A DNA stretch of 64,000 nt from Streptomyces sp. NRRL B-3428 (lineage in GTDB: Bacteria > Actinomycetota > Actinomycetes > Streptomycetales > Streptomycetaceae). Shown here piece by piece: positions 40,811 to 48,313 of the stretch (its first letter is position 1; every line of letters starts with the position of its first letter). A program made the position numbers and the translations under genes. The notes beneath the pieces are model-generated. The model saw nothing but the letters and a program-made list of their open reading frames with translations, did no database searches and had not been told where the DNA came from. The stretch covers positions 186,001 to 250,000 of the forward strand of contig JOGW01000003.1 of the NCBI GenBank assembly GCA_000721375.1. Reading direction: 5' to 3'.

Positions 40811-42648
40811 TGAAGCAACTGCGCAGGTCCCCCGCACTGATGCTCGGCCTGGCCGGCCTCACGGCCTTCGTGGTCCTGGCCGTCATCGCCCCCTTCATCT
40901 GGGGCGAACGGGCCGACACCCTCACCGACCAGACCCATCTGCAGGCCTCGGCCGAGCACTGGTTCGGCACCGACGCGCTCGGCCGGGACATCTTCGCCCG
41001 GACGATGGTCGCGACCCGGCTGACCCTTCTGATGTGCCTGGCCACCACGGCCATCGCCGCGGTCGGCGGTATCGGGTTCGGTGCGGCGATCTGGGTCGCG
41101 GGTCCGCGCGTACGGGCGCTCGGGCAGCGCGTCATCGACGTACTGATCTCGTATCCCAGCGTCATCTTCGCCCTGACCGTGGTCGCCATCCTCGGCCCCG
41201 GCTCAGGCACTTCGATCGTCGCGATCGGTCTGGCGACCTGCCCGGCCTTCGCCCGTCTGACCACCAACCTGGCGGCCTCCATCGCAGGCCGTGACTTCGT
41301 CTCCACGGCGCGGCTGCTCGGTGTCTCCCCGGCCCGCCTGCTGCGCCGGCACATCCTGCCCAACATCGCCGAGCCGCTGCTCGTGCTGCTCTCGGTGGCC
41401 TTCACCATCTCGCTGAAGGCGCTGTCCGGGCTCTCCTTCCTCGGTGTCGGTGTGCAGCCGCCGGACTACGACTGGGGATCCCTGCTGAACAAGGGACTCG
41501 AGGGCATCTACCTCAACCCCTGGCCCGCGCTCGGCCCCTCGATCGTGATCATTCTCGCCGGGCTCGCCGGCGGACTGATCGGCGACGGTCTGGCCGCCGC
41601 GGTGAACCCCGCGGCAGGCAGGAAGCGCGGCTACAAGGCCAAGGTCGAGGCGCTCACCTCCGCCCCAGCCGCCAGTGACTCGCTCGCGGTCGCCGACCGG
41701 CTCAGCGTCGTCCTTCCCGACGGTACGAAGCTGGTGGACGAGGTCTCCTTCGACATCTTGCCCGGCGAAGTCCTCGGTCTGGTGGGCGAGTCGGGCTCCG
41801 GCAAGAGCCTGACCGCGATGGCCCTGGCCAAGCTGCTGCCCGAGGACCTCACGGCCGTGGCCGGCACGCTCAGGGTCGGCGACCTCGATCTGACGGCCGC
41901 GAAGCCGCCGGCCCGCCGTCTTGCCACCGAGATCGGCATCGTCTACCAGGACCCGTCGGCCTCCTTCAACCCGACGCTCAAGCTGGGCGGCCAGCTCACC
42001 GAGGCGCTGCGCACCCATGGACGTACGGCCAAGAAGGCCGCCGCCGAGCAGGCCGTGGACCGACTGGCAGCGGCCCGGGTGACCTTGCCCGAGCAGCGGA
42101 TGAAGCAGTACCCGCACGAGCTGTCCGGCGGTATGCGGCAGCGCGCCATGATCGCTTCGGCGCTGCTCACCTCGCCGAAGCTGATCATCGCGGACGAGCC
42201 GACCACCGCGCTCGACGTCACCGTGCAGGCAGAGGTGCTCGGGCTGCTGCGCGAGGCCAATGAACGGGACGGCACCGCCATCCTGTTGATCTCGCACGAC
42301 GTCGGGGTGATCTCCGCGATCTGCGACCGGGTCGTGGTCATGTACGCGGGCCGGATCGTCGAGGTGCTGCCCATCGAGCGGCTGCGCGCGGGCGATGCGG
42401 ACCACCCGTACACCCAGGCGCTGTTGGCGGCCACGCCGACGCTGCACTCGCCGGTGGACGAGCCGCTGTCCTCGATACCGGGACGGCCGCCGCACGCGGC
42501 GAGCCGTCCGGCGGGCTGCGCCTTCGCGCCGCGCTGTCCGATGGCACGCCAGCAGTGCCACGACGAACTGCCGGTCCTCACCGTCAGCGGTACGAGCTCC
42601 ACCGCCTGCCACGCGGTCGACTGGGACAAGGAAGAGGCCGTCGTATGA
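40807..42648 (+). CDS. Fused ABC permease (DppC type) and ATPase (DppD type)
   Basis: A 613-residue fusion. Residues about 1-275 are a six-helix DppC-like permease with EAA loop (ISTARLLGVSPARLLRRHILPNI-like FVSTARLLG). A short linker (RKRGYKAKVEAL) leads to an ATPase of about 325 residues: Walker A GESGSGKS, Q-loop YQDPSASFNP, signature LSGGMRQR, Walker B LIIADEPTTALD, H-loop SHD, then the oligopeptide-transporter C-terminal Cys cluster (AGCAFAPRCPMARQQC) that may hold a 4Fe-4S cluster. In most bacteria these are two genes. ATGA overlaps on both sides show a single translation unit. Confidence 0.93.
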   Translation: MMKQLRRSPALMLGLAGLTAFVVLAVIAPFIWGERADTLTDQTHLQASAEHWFGTDALGRDIFARTMVATRLTLLMCLATTAIAAVGGIGFGAAIWVAGPRVRALGQRVIDVLISYPSVIFALTVVAILGPGSGTSIVAIGLATCPAFARLTTNLAASIAGRDFVSTARLLGVSPARLLRRHILPNIAEPLLVLLSVAFTISLKALSGLSFLGVGVQPPDYDWGSLLNKGLEGIYLNPWPALGPSIVIILAGLAGGLIGDGLAAAVNPAAGRKRGYKAKVEALTSAPAASDSLAVADRLSVVLPDGTKLVDEVSFDILPGEVLGLVGESGSGKSLTAMALAKLLPEDLTAVAGTLRVGDLDLTAAKPPARRLATEIGIVYQDPSASFNPTLKLGGQLTEALRTHGRTAKKAAAEQAVDRLAAARVTLPEQRMKQYPHELSGGMRQRAMIASALLTSPKLIIADEPTTALDVTVQAEVLGLLREANERDGTAILLISHDVGVISAICDRVVVMYAGRIVEVLPIERLRAGDADHPYTQALLAATPTLHSPVDEPLSSIPGRPPHAASRPAGCAFAPRCPMARQQCHDELPVLTVSGTSSTACHAVDWDKEEAVV

Positions 42649-43436
42649 AAGACGTCGTAGAGGACGCCGTGCCCGACACCGTGCTCGAAGTCCGCGACCT
42701 GGACGTCGCGTTCGGCAAGCACCACGTCCTGAAGCAGGTCTGCCTGACCGTTCCCAAGGGTCGTACGCTCGGGCTCGTCGGTGAGTCGGGATCGGGCAAG
42801 TCCACCCTGGCCAAGGCGGTCGTCGGCCTCGTCAAGCCGGTCGGCGGACAGATCCTGCTCGACGGCACGGATCTCACCCACACCAAGCGCACGGTGGAGG
42901 TACGCCGCCGGGTGCAGATGATCCCGCAGGACCCGTACTCCTCGCTCAACCCCCGGATGACCATCGGCGAGACCCTCGCCGAAGCGCTCGATCCCCGGCG
43001 CGCGAGTGTGAAGGCGCACCGCAAGGAGATCGAGGCACTGCTCAACCGTGTGGCGCTGGACGGCGAGGTGGCGGCCCGCTATCCGCAGGAGTTCTCCGGC
43101 GGTCAGCGCCAGCGGATCGCCGTGGCAAGGGCGTTGGCGGTACGGCCCGCGCTGATCATCGCGGACGAGGTCACCTCGGCGCTCGACACCTCCGTACAGG
43201 CCGAAGTCCTCGGTGTGCTGCGGGAACTGCGCCGTGAGCTCGACCTGACGATGCTCTTCATCTCCCACGACCTCGCCGTGGTCCGGCACGTCTGCGACGA
43301 GGTGGCGGTGCTGCAGCACGGCACGCTGGTCGAAGTGGCCGCGCGGGACGAGCTGTTCAGCGCGCCGCGGCACGACTACACGCGGCTGCTCCTCGACAGC
43401 GTGCCCGACGGTGGTCCGCTGCGCGTGGCCGGCTGA
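42645..43436 (+). CDS. ABC importer ATPase, DppF type
   Basis: A 263-residue ATP-binding subunit: Walker A GESGSGKST, Q-loop PQDPYSSLNPRM, signature FSGGQRQR, Walker B LIIADEVTSALD, H-loop SHD. The usual C-terminal oligopeptide-transporter extension is almost absent, so this is a short form. It should pair with the ATPase half of the preceding fusion to power uptake. Starts on ATGA overlap. Confidence 0.93.
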   Translation: MKDVVEDAVPDTVLEVRDLDVAFGKHHVLKQVCLTVPKGRTLGLVGESGSGKSTLAKAVVGLVKPVGGQILLDGTDLTHTKRTVEVRRRVQMIPQDPYSSLNPRMTIGETLAEALDPRRASVKAHRKEIEALLNRVALDGEVAARYPQEFSGGQRQRIAVARALAVRPALIIADEVTSALDTSVQAEVLGVLRELRRELDLTMLFISHDLAVVRHVCDEVAVLQHGTLVEVAARDELFSAPRHDYTRLLLDSVPDGGPLRVAG

Positions 43437-43448
43437 GACCTTGCCCCC

Positions 43449-44168
43449 ATGAGCGTTCTGCTGCCGTTCCTCGTCTTCGCCCTGGCCGCCTTCGCCCAGT
43501 CGGCCTCCGGTTTCGGTTTCGCGCTGGTCGCGGTGCCGCTGATGGCGCTGGCCGTCGATCCACGCTCGGCCGTGGTCGCGGCGGCCCTGGTGTGTCTGGC
43601 GCAGACGGCCACCACCGCGGTCGCCGAGCGCGAGCATGTGCGCTGGACGCCGGCCCTGCGGCTGCTCGTCGCCGCCGCGGTGGGCATGCCGGTGGGTCTG
43701 CTGGTCCTGCGGCTCGCGTCGCCGCACACGCTGACCATCACGATCGCGCTCGTCACGCTGGTCTGCACCGTCGTGGTCTGGCGCGGGGTGAAGCTGTCGC
43801 CGACACCGACGGCCGTCGCCTCGGCCGGTGTGCTGTGCGGGGTGCTCAGCACCGCGACCGGCACGACAGGGCCCCCGCTGGTCGCCGCGTTCCAGGCGAT
43901 GGGGTTCGCGCCACGGGAGTTCAAGGCCACGCTCGCGGCCGTGTTCACGGGTACGGCGCTGGTGTCCATCGGCGGGTTCGCCCTGACCGGTGTGCTGACC
44001 TCGACCGCGCTGACCGCGGCCGCGGCCGGACTGCCGGCCGCGGCACTCGGCGGCTGGGCGGGCACCCGGCTCACGTCCCGTGTCGCACCGGAGGCCTTTC
44101 GGCGGGTGGTGCTCGCCGCACTGGTCGTGGGCTCGGGTGCCGCGCTGGCGAACGCCGTCGCCGCTTAG
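43449..44168 (+). CDS. TauE/SafE (DUF81) family membrane protein
   Basis: A 239-residue protein with about seven or eight membrane helices, of the TauE/SafE family (sulfite, sulfoacetate or organic anion exporters). The paired repeats FALAAFAQSASGFGFALVAVPLMAL and GVLCGVLSTATGTTGPPLVAAF are the family signature. It starts 12 bases after the ATPase gene and is probably the last gene of the transporter operon, perhaps exporting a product of the pathway. The TAG stop coincides with the first bases of a MITE-like element, so element insertion touched the end of this gene. Confidence 0.88.
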   Translation: MSVLLPFLVFALAAFAQSASGFGFALVAVPLMALAVDPRSAVVAAALVCLAQTATTAVAEREHVRWTPALRLLVAAAVGMPVGLLVLRLASPHTLTITIALVTLVCTVVVWRGVKLSPTPTAVASAGVLCGVLSTATGTTGPPLVAAFQAMGFAPREFKATLAAVFTGTALVSIGGFALTGVLTSTALTAAAAGLPAAALGGWAGTRLTSRVAPEAFRRVVLAALVVGSGAALANAVAA

Positions 44169-44261
44169 GGGGTGTCCGGCGGATCATGCCTGGGACAGGG
44201 TGGTCTGGCACGCCCATGGCGCCGTTGCCCGAGGCCGGCCTGATCCGCCGGACACCCCCTA
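44166..44261. mobile_element. MITE-like element, 96 bp with 21-bp terminal inverted repeats
   Basis: TAGGGGGTGTCCGGCGGATC plus A (44166-44186) is repeated exactly, inverted, at 44241-44261. If the terminal TA is the target duplication, the empty site reads GCCGCT-TA-GCCGCT, and the upstream gene already ended in TAG. Alternatively the flanking GCCGCT (44160-44165, 44262-44267) is a 6-bp duplication. The inner part encodes nothing. Confidence 0.8.
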
Positions 44262-44282
44262 GCCGCTCGCGCTACGCGGCGG

Positions 44283-45032
44283 CTACTTGCCCGTCTCCTT
44301 GGTCACCAGGGCGACCGCCTCGTCCACGCTGTCGGTGACGTGGAACAGGAGCAGGTCCTTCTCGGAGGCCTTGCCCTGGGCGATCACCGTGTCGCGCAGC
44401 CAGTCGACCAGGCCGCTCCAGTACGCCGAGCCGAAGAGCACGATCGGGAACTTGGTGACCTTCTTCGTCTGTACGAGGGTGAGCGCCTCGAAGAGCTCGT
44501 CGAGTGTGCCGAGGCCGCCGGGCAGGACGACGAAGCCCTGCGCGTACTTCACGAACATCGTCTTGCGGACGAAGAAGTAGCGGAAGTTGACCCCGATGTC
44601 GACGTGCGGGTTGAGGCCCTGCTCGAAGGGCAGCTCGATACCGAGGCCGACGGAGACGCCCTTGGCCTCGCGCGCGCCCTTGTTCGCGGCCTCCATCGCG
44701 CCCGGGCCGCCGCCGGTGATCACGGCGAAGCCGGCCTCGACGAGAGCGCGGCCGATCGCGATACCGGCCTCGTACTCGGGGGTGTCGGGCTTGGTCCTGG
44801 CCGAGCCGAACACGCTGATGGCGCTGGGGAGTTCGGCCAGGGCGCCGAAGCCCTCGACGAACTCCGACTGGATCCGCATCACGCGCCACGGGTCGGTGTG
44901 CACCCACTCCGAGTCACCCTCGGAGTCGAGCAGGCGCTGGTCGGTGGTGCCGGGCGTGACCTGTTCCCGTCGCCGCACCACCGGACCGAGGTACTGCTCC
45001 TCCGGTGGGCCCTGCGTTTCCGGGTTGCCCAT
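44283..45032 (-). CDS. LOG-family (TIGR00730) Rossmann protein
   Basis: A 249-residue protein of the LOG / lysine-decarboxylase-like family. The phosphoribohydrolase signature is present: SVFGSAR, GGGPGAMEAANKGA, and FVVLPGGLGTLDELFEAL (PGGxGTxxE). Family members release free cytokinin bases from nucleoside 5'-monophosphates or hydrolyse other nucleotides; older lysine decarboxylase labels are wrong. Mycobacterial counterpart Rv1205 makes cytokinins. About 60 extra N-terminal residues are present. GAAGGGAG precedes the ATG. Confidence 0.92.
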   Translation of the reverse strand: MGNPETQGPPEEQYLGPVVRRREQVTPGTTDQRLLDSEGDSEWVHTDPWRVMRIQSEFVEGFGALAELPSAISVFGSARTKPDTPEYEAGIAIGRALVEAGFAVITGGGPGAMEAANKGAREAKGVSVGLGIELPFEQGLNPHVDIGVNFRYFFVRKTMFVKYAQGFVVLPGGLGTLDELFEALTLVQTKKVTKFPIVLFGSAYWSGLVDWLRDTVIAQGKASEKDLLLFHVTDSVDEAVALVTKETGK

Positions 45033-45155
45033 GAGCTTCTCCCTTCGCGGAACGGTCTTACTGTCGTGCCTGTTCAGCGTAGGTCGAAGGAGATGGACGG
45101 GGGCGGAATTAACGGCGTGCTCGCGGTGTCAGAAAGGCACCACCGAGAGACACGG

Positions 45156-46271
45156 CTACTGGGTGAGCCACTCCCGCAGCGCCTTCTCACCCTCCAGGAT
45201 CTTCGCCGTGTCCACCCGCTCGTCCACCTTGTGGGCGTAGATCGGGTTGCCGGGCCCGTAGTTCACGGCCGGTACGCCGAGTGCGCTGAAGCGGGCCACG
45301 TCCGTCCAGCCGAACTTGGGGCGGGGCTCGCCGCCGACCGCGGCCGCGAAAGCGGCCGCGACCGGATGGGTGAGGCCGGGACGGGCGGCGCCCGAGTGGT
45401 CGTCGACGATGAACTCGTCGACGTCGCACTCGGCGAAGAAGTCGCGGACGAACGCGAGCGCGTCGTCCATGTCGCGGTCCGGCGCGTAGCGGAAGTTGAC
45501 CACCAGGATGGCCTCGTCGGGGATCACGTTGCCCGCGACGCCGCCTTCCACCCGTACGGCATTGAGGCCCTCGTGGAACCGGAGCCCGTCGACCACCGGC
45601 TTGCGCGGCTCGTACGCGGCGAGGGCGGACAGCGCCTTCGAGGCGCGGTGGATGGCGTTGGAGCCCATCCAGGCGCGGGCCGAGTGCGCCCGCTCTCCCT
45701 TGAACTTGAGGAAGACGCGGAGCGTGCCCTGGCAGCCGCCCTCGACCAGGCCCTCGGTGCCTTCGAGCAGGATCGCGAAATCGCCTTCGAGCCAGTCGGG
45801 GTGGGCCTCGGCGACCTTGCCCAGGCCGTTGAGGTGGGCGGCGACCTCTTCGTTGTCGTAGAAGACGAAGGTCAGGTCGCGGTTGGGGGCGGTCACGGTC
45901 TGCGCGATGCGCAGCTGGACCGCGACGCCCGCCTTCATGTCACTGGTGCCGCAGCCCCACAGGGTGCCGTCCTCGTCGAGCCGCGAGGGCACGTTGTCCG
46001 CGATCGGGACCGTGTCGATGTGGCCGGCGAGGATCACACGCTCGCCGTGGCCGAGCTGCGTACGGGCCACGATGTTGTTGCCGAAGCGGTCGACCGTCAG
46101 ATGCGGCAGCGCCCGCAGCGCCGTCTCGACGGCGTCCGCGAGCGGCTTCTCCGAGCCGCTCGGCGAGGCGAAGTCGACGAGCTGCGCGGTGAGCTTCGCG
46201 GCGTCGAGGTCCAGGTCGAGCGAGGTCGGCTGGACATAGGTCTGTGCGGGCGGGGTCTGCTGGTCGGCCAT
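45156..46271 (-). CDS. dapE: Succinyl-diaminopimelate desuccinylase
   Basis: A 371-residue M20-family metallo-hydrolase, the actinobacterial form of DapE. Metal ligands: AGHIDTVP (His, Asp), CGTSDMKAG (bridging Asp), DNEEV (catalytic Glu and ligand Glu), and GNPIYAHKVDE with the C-terminal His. It removes succinate in lysine/meso-diaminopimelate synthesis. No Shine-Dalgarno; TAGGCT seven bases before the ATG indicates a leaderless mRNA, back to back with the next gene's own leaderless promoter. Confidence 0.93.
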   Translation of the reverse strand: MADQQTPPAQTYVQPTSLDLDLDAAKLTAQLVDFASPSGSEKPLADAVETALRALPHLTVDRFGNNIVARTQLGHGERVILAGHIDTVPIADNVPSRLDEDGTLWGCGTSDMKAGVAVQLRIAQTVTAPNRDLTFVFYDNEEVAAHLNGLGKVAEAHPDWLEGDFAILLEGTEGLVEGGCQGTLRVFLKFKGERAHSARAWMGSNAIHRASKALSALAAYEPRKPVVDGLRFHEGLNAVRVEGGVAGNVIPDEAILVVNFRYAPDRDMDDALAFVRDFFAECDVDEFIVDDHSGAARPGLTHPVAAAFAAAVGGEPRPKFGWTDVARFSALGVPAVNYGPGNPIYAHKVDERVDTAKILEGEKALREWLTQ

Positions 46272-46278
46272 GGTGGCG

Positions 46279-46284
46279 AGCCTA
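46279..46284 (-). promoter_or_regulatory. -10 box TAGGCT, leaderless dapE transcript
   Basis: TAGGCT seven bases before the ATG at 46271. Confidence 0.5.
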
Positions 46285-46332
46285 ACGTCCGGCTCGTACG
46301 GGGACCGTTCCCGTCCGTCGTGCGGACTCCAG

Positions 46333-46338
46333 TACGGT
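46333..46338 (+). promoter_or_regulatory. -10 box TACGGT, leaderless transcript
   Basis: TACGGT seven bases before the GTG at 46346; divergent from the dapE box 48 bases away. Confidence 0.45.
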
Positions 46339-46345
46339 GGTCCGC

Positions 46346-47293
46346 GTGCCTGGTCAGTCCCCCGCCGATGCGGGCCGCAGCCGCCCGTTCCGGTTCGGCG
46401 CGGCCCTCGTCGTGCTGCTCGCGCTCGCCGGGTATCTGGTCGTCCAGTACGAGGGCGGCGGCAGGCCCGCTCCCCGCTGCACCGTGCTCGGTGCGGGCGG
46501 CGCCTCGTACGAGATGACGTACGAGCAGGCCGAGAACGCGGCGACGATCTCCGCCGTCGGCACCTCGCGCAAGATGCCCGAACGGGCCGTGACGATCGCG
46601 CTCGCCACCGCGCTCCAGGAGTCGGGCCTGCGCAACATCAAGCACGGCGACCGCGATTCGGTGGGCCTCTTCCAGCAGCGGCCCTCGCAGGGCTGGGGCA
46701 CGGTCGAGCAGATCATGGACCCGGTGTACTCGGCCGGGAAGTTCTACGACCACCTCAAGGACGTGCCCGGCTACTCGCGCCTCCCACTGACGGTCGCCGC
46801 GCAGAAGGTGCAGCGCAGCGGTTTCCCGCAGGCGTACGCGAAGCACGAGCCGGACGCCTCGCTGCTCTCCGCGGCGCTCACAGGGCGGGCCGCGGGCGCG
46901 CTGGAGTGCGAGGGCCCGGCGGCCGCGCAGGCCGGCGACCCGGCGAAGGTCCGGGCCGCGCTCGAGCGGGACTTCGGCCGTGGCGTCCTGCCGCGTACGG
47001 AGGCGGCCGGCGCCGAGGTCACGGATGACAAGAAGGCCGCGCAGGAGCGTCGCACCGTGAACGTGCCGGTGGCGGCCGGCGCCGCGGCCGACGGCAAGCG
47101 GCGCGGCTGGGAGCTCGCGCAGTGGGCGGTGGCCCATGCGTCGACGCTGCGGCTCGAACGGGTCGCGTACGACGGGCGCGAGTGGGTCGCGGGCGAGAAC
47201 GACGGCGAGTGGCGCGAGACGGGCTCGGACGGGAAGGCCGGCTCCGGCAAGAAGGCCGCGGCTGCCGACGTCGTGATCGTCACCGCCTCCTGA
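46346..47293 (+). CDS. Membrane-anchored lysozyme-fold-like protein
   Basis: A 315-residue protein with an N-terminal membrane anchor (FGAALVVLLALAGYLVV) and a domain containing RAVTIALATALQESGLRNIKHGDRDSVGLFQQRPSQGWGT, which resembles the active-site region of lytic transglycosylases (Glu in QESGL, then SxGLFQ). Databases often call homologues heavy metal transporter, for which there is no support in the sequence. The C-terminus (AQWAVAHASTLRLERVAYDGREW) forms a separate domain typical of streptomycete cell-wall proteins. I chose GTG 46346 because of the -10 box; GTG 46337 is also possible. It ends in a 12-bp tandem repeat. Confidence 0.78.
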   Translation: MPGQSPADAGRSRPFRFGAALVVLLALAGYLVVQYEGGGRPAPRCTVLGAGGASYEMTYEQAENAATISAVGTSRKMPERAVTIALATALQESGLRNIKHGDRDSVGLFQQRPSQGWGTVEQIMDPVYSAGKFYDHLKDVPGYSRLPLTVAAQKVQRSGFPQAYAKHEPDASLLSAALTGRAAGALECEGPAAAQAGDPAKVRAALERDFGRGVLPRTEAAGAEVTDDKKAAQERRTVNVPVAAGAAADGKRRGWELAQWAVAHASTLRLERVAYDGREWVAGENDGEWRETGSDGKAGSGKKAAAADVVIVTAS

Positions 47294-47677
47294 AGCGCCT
47301 CCTGAACCGCCTCCTGAAGCACCGGCAAGAGCCGTCGCGGGCCGCTTCGCAGCCGCGAAACGTCAGCGGGCAGCCGTGCGGTCGTTCACTCTCCAGGGTT
47401 AGTCCGATGGCGTACGCGCGACCCTTGGGACCAGTTTTTCTACGCATGGTCCCCTAAGCCTCAAATCCCTTGAGAACAAAGGGAAGCAAGGCTCTCGAAG
47501 GCTCGCACGGGAGGCCTTCTTTGCCCGGATTTCGCCGCAGCCGATTATGCGACGCATTACCAACTCTTTGCGTTGCCGGACCGCAACCTTCCCGCGCTTC
47601 GAGCGGTAGTCACGGCGTCCGTACGCCGGTTGCGGCAGGACAGACCAACGTTCTTCTCCCCGTCCAAAAGGAGCATC
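47294..47677 (+). other. 384-base leader region upstream of a secreted-protein gene
   Basis: No gene seen. It begins with the rest of a 12-bp tandem (GCCTCCTGAAGC x3, 47285-47320) and contains a GGGACCA/TGGTCCC hairpin with a T5 loop (47427-47453) and an inverted repeat GTTGC-CGGACC-GCAAC (about 47572-47587). Its lower GC content and several structured pieces suggest a long regulated leader. I compared it with the c-di-AMP (ydaO) riboswitch pattern often found before streptomycete cell-wall hydrolases and could not match the core. Confidence 0.4.
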
Positions 47678-48208
47678 ATGTCCCTCCCCCTGACCCGTCG
47701 GATCGCCCGTGCCGCGCTGCTCACCGCAGCGGGAGCGGCCTCCGCGGTCGGTGCGGCCGGCTCCGCGAGCGCCGTCGACCTCCCGGCCACGCCCGACCTC
47801 GGCGGGCTGACCGCCCTGGACGGCGCCGGTCTCGGCAACACCATCGACGGTGCCGCTCAGAAGGTCTCGGGCCTCGCGGGCGATGCCGGTTCCAAGGCCG
47901 TGAAGAAGGCCGTGCCGACCGCGGGCAAGACCCTCGGCAAGGCCGGCAAGACCGCCACCCCCGCCTTGCAGAAGGCCGCCGGTGAGGTCGCGGGCAGCGC
48001 CGGCGAGGTGCTCGGCGAGAGCACCAAGGCAGCGACCGAGGACGGTCTGCCGGTCGTCGGCTCCGGTCTGCCGACCGACGCGCTCACCGGTGGCGGTCTG
48101 CCCACCGACGCCCTGACCAAGGGCGGTCTCCCGGTCGGCAACCTGCCGGTCGCCGGCGGCGGCCTGCCCACCAGCGGTCTGATGGGCGGCCTGCCGATCG
48201 GCGGCTGA
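47678..48208 (+). CDS. Secreted Ala/Gly-rich repeat protein
   Basis: A 176-residue exported protein: signal peptide MSLPLTRRIARAALLTAAG... with cleavage after SASA (about 32), then an Ala/Lys/Gly-rich part (KAVKKAVPTAGKTLGKAGKTA) and a C-terminal series of GLPTDALTGGG/GGLPVGNLPVAGG repeats. No catalytic domain; resembles small secreted structural proteins of streptomycetes. AAAGGAGC before the ATG, long leader before it, and a strong terminator after, so it is monocistronic. Confidence 0.8.
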   Translation: MSLPLTRRIARAALLTAAGAASAVGAAGSASAVDLPATPDLGGLTALDGAGLGNTIDGAAQKVSGLAGDAGSKAVKKAVPTAGKTLGKAGKTATPALQKAAGEVAGSAGEVLGESTKAATEDGLPVVGSGLPTDALTGGGLPTDALTKGGLPVGNLPVAGGGLPTSGLMGGLPIGG

Positions 48209-48228
48209 TCCCCCGCGCGGATACGCGA

Positions 48229-48261
48229 AAGGGGCCTGGGAGGTCGACTCCCGGGCCCCTT
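48229..48261. terminator. Terminator after secreted-protein gene
   Basis: Stem AAGGGGCCTGGGAG with loop GTCGA and CTCCCGGGCCCCTT (one T-G wobble); lies between convergent genes. Confidence 0.85.
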
Positions 48262-48313
48262 CGGCGTGTTCAGGTGTGATGTGGCGCAGGAGGTCAGGCC
48301 TGCGCGGCTTCGC

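Noticed and set aside
38060..40837. 925-codon minus-strand frame
   Set aside because: Shadow of the binding protein and permease genes; no ribosome site and Arg/Gly/His-rich translation.
44340..46517. 725-codon plus-strand frame
   Set aside because: Antisense to the LOG and dapE genes, which have complete catalytic motifs; the frame is a third-position GC shadow.
47294..47677. c-di-AMP (ydaO) riboswitch
   Set aside because: Considered because such riboswitches precede streptomycete wall genes, but the conserved core could not be recognised by eye; a covariance-model search would decide.
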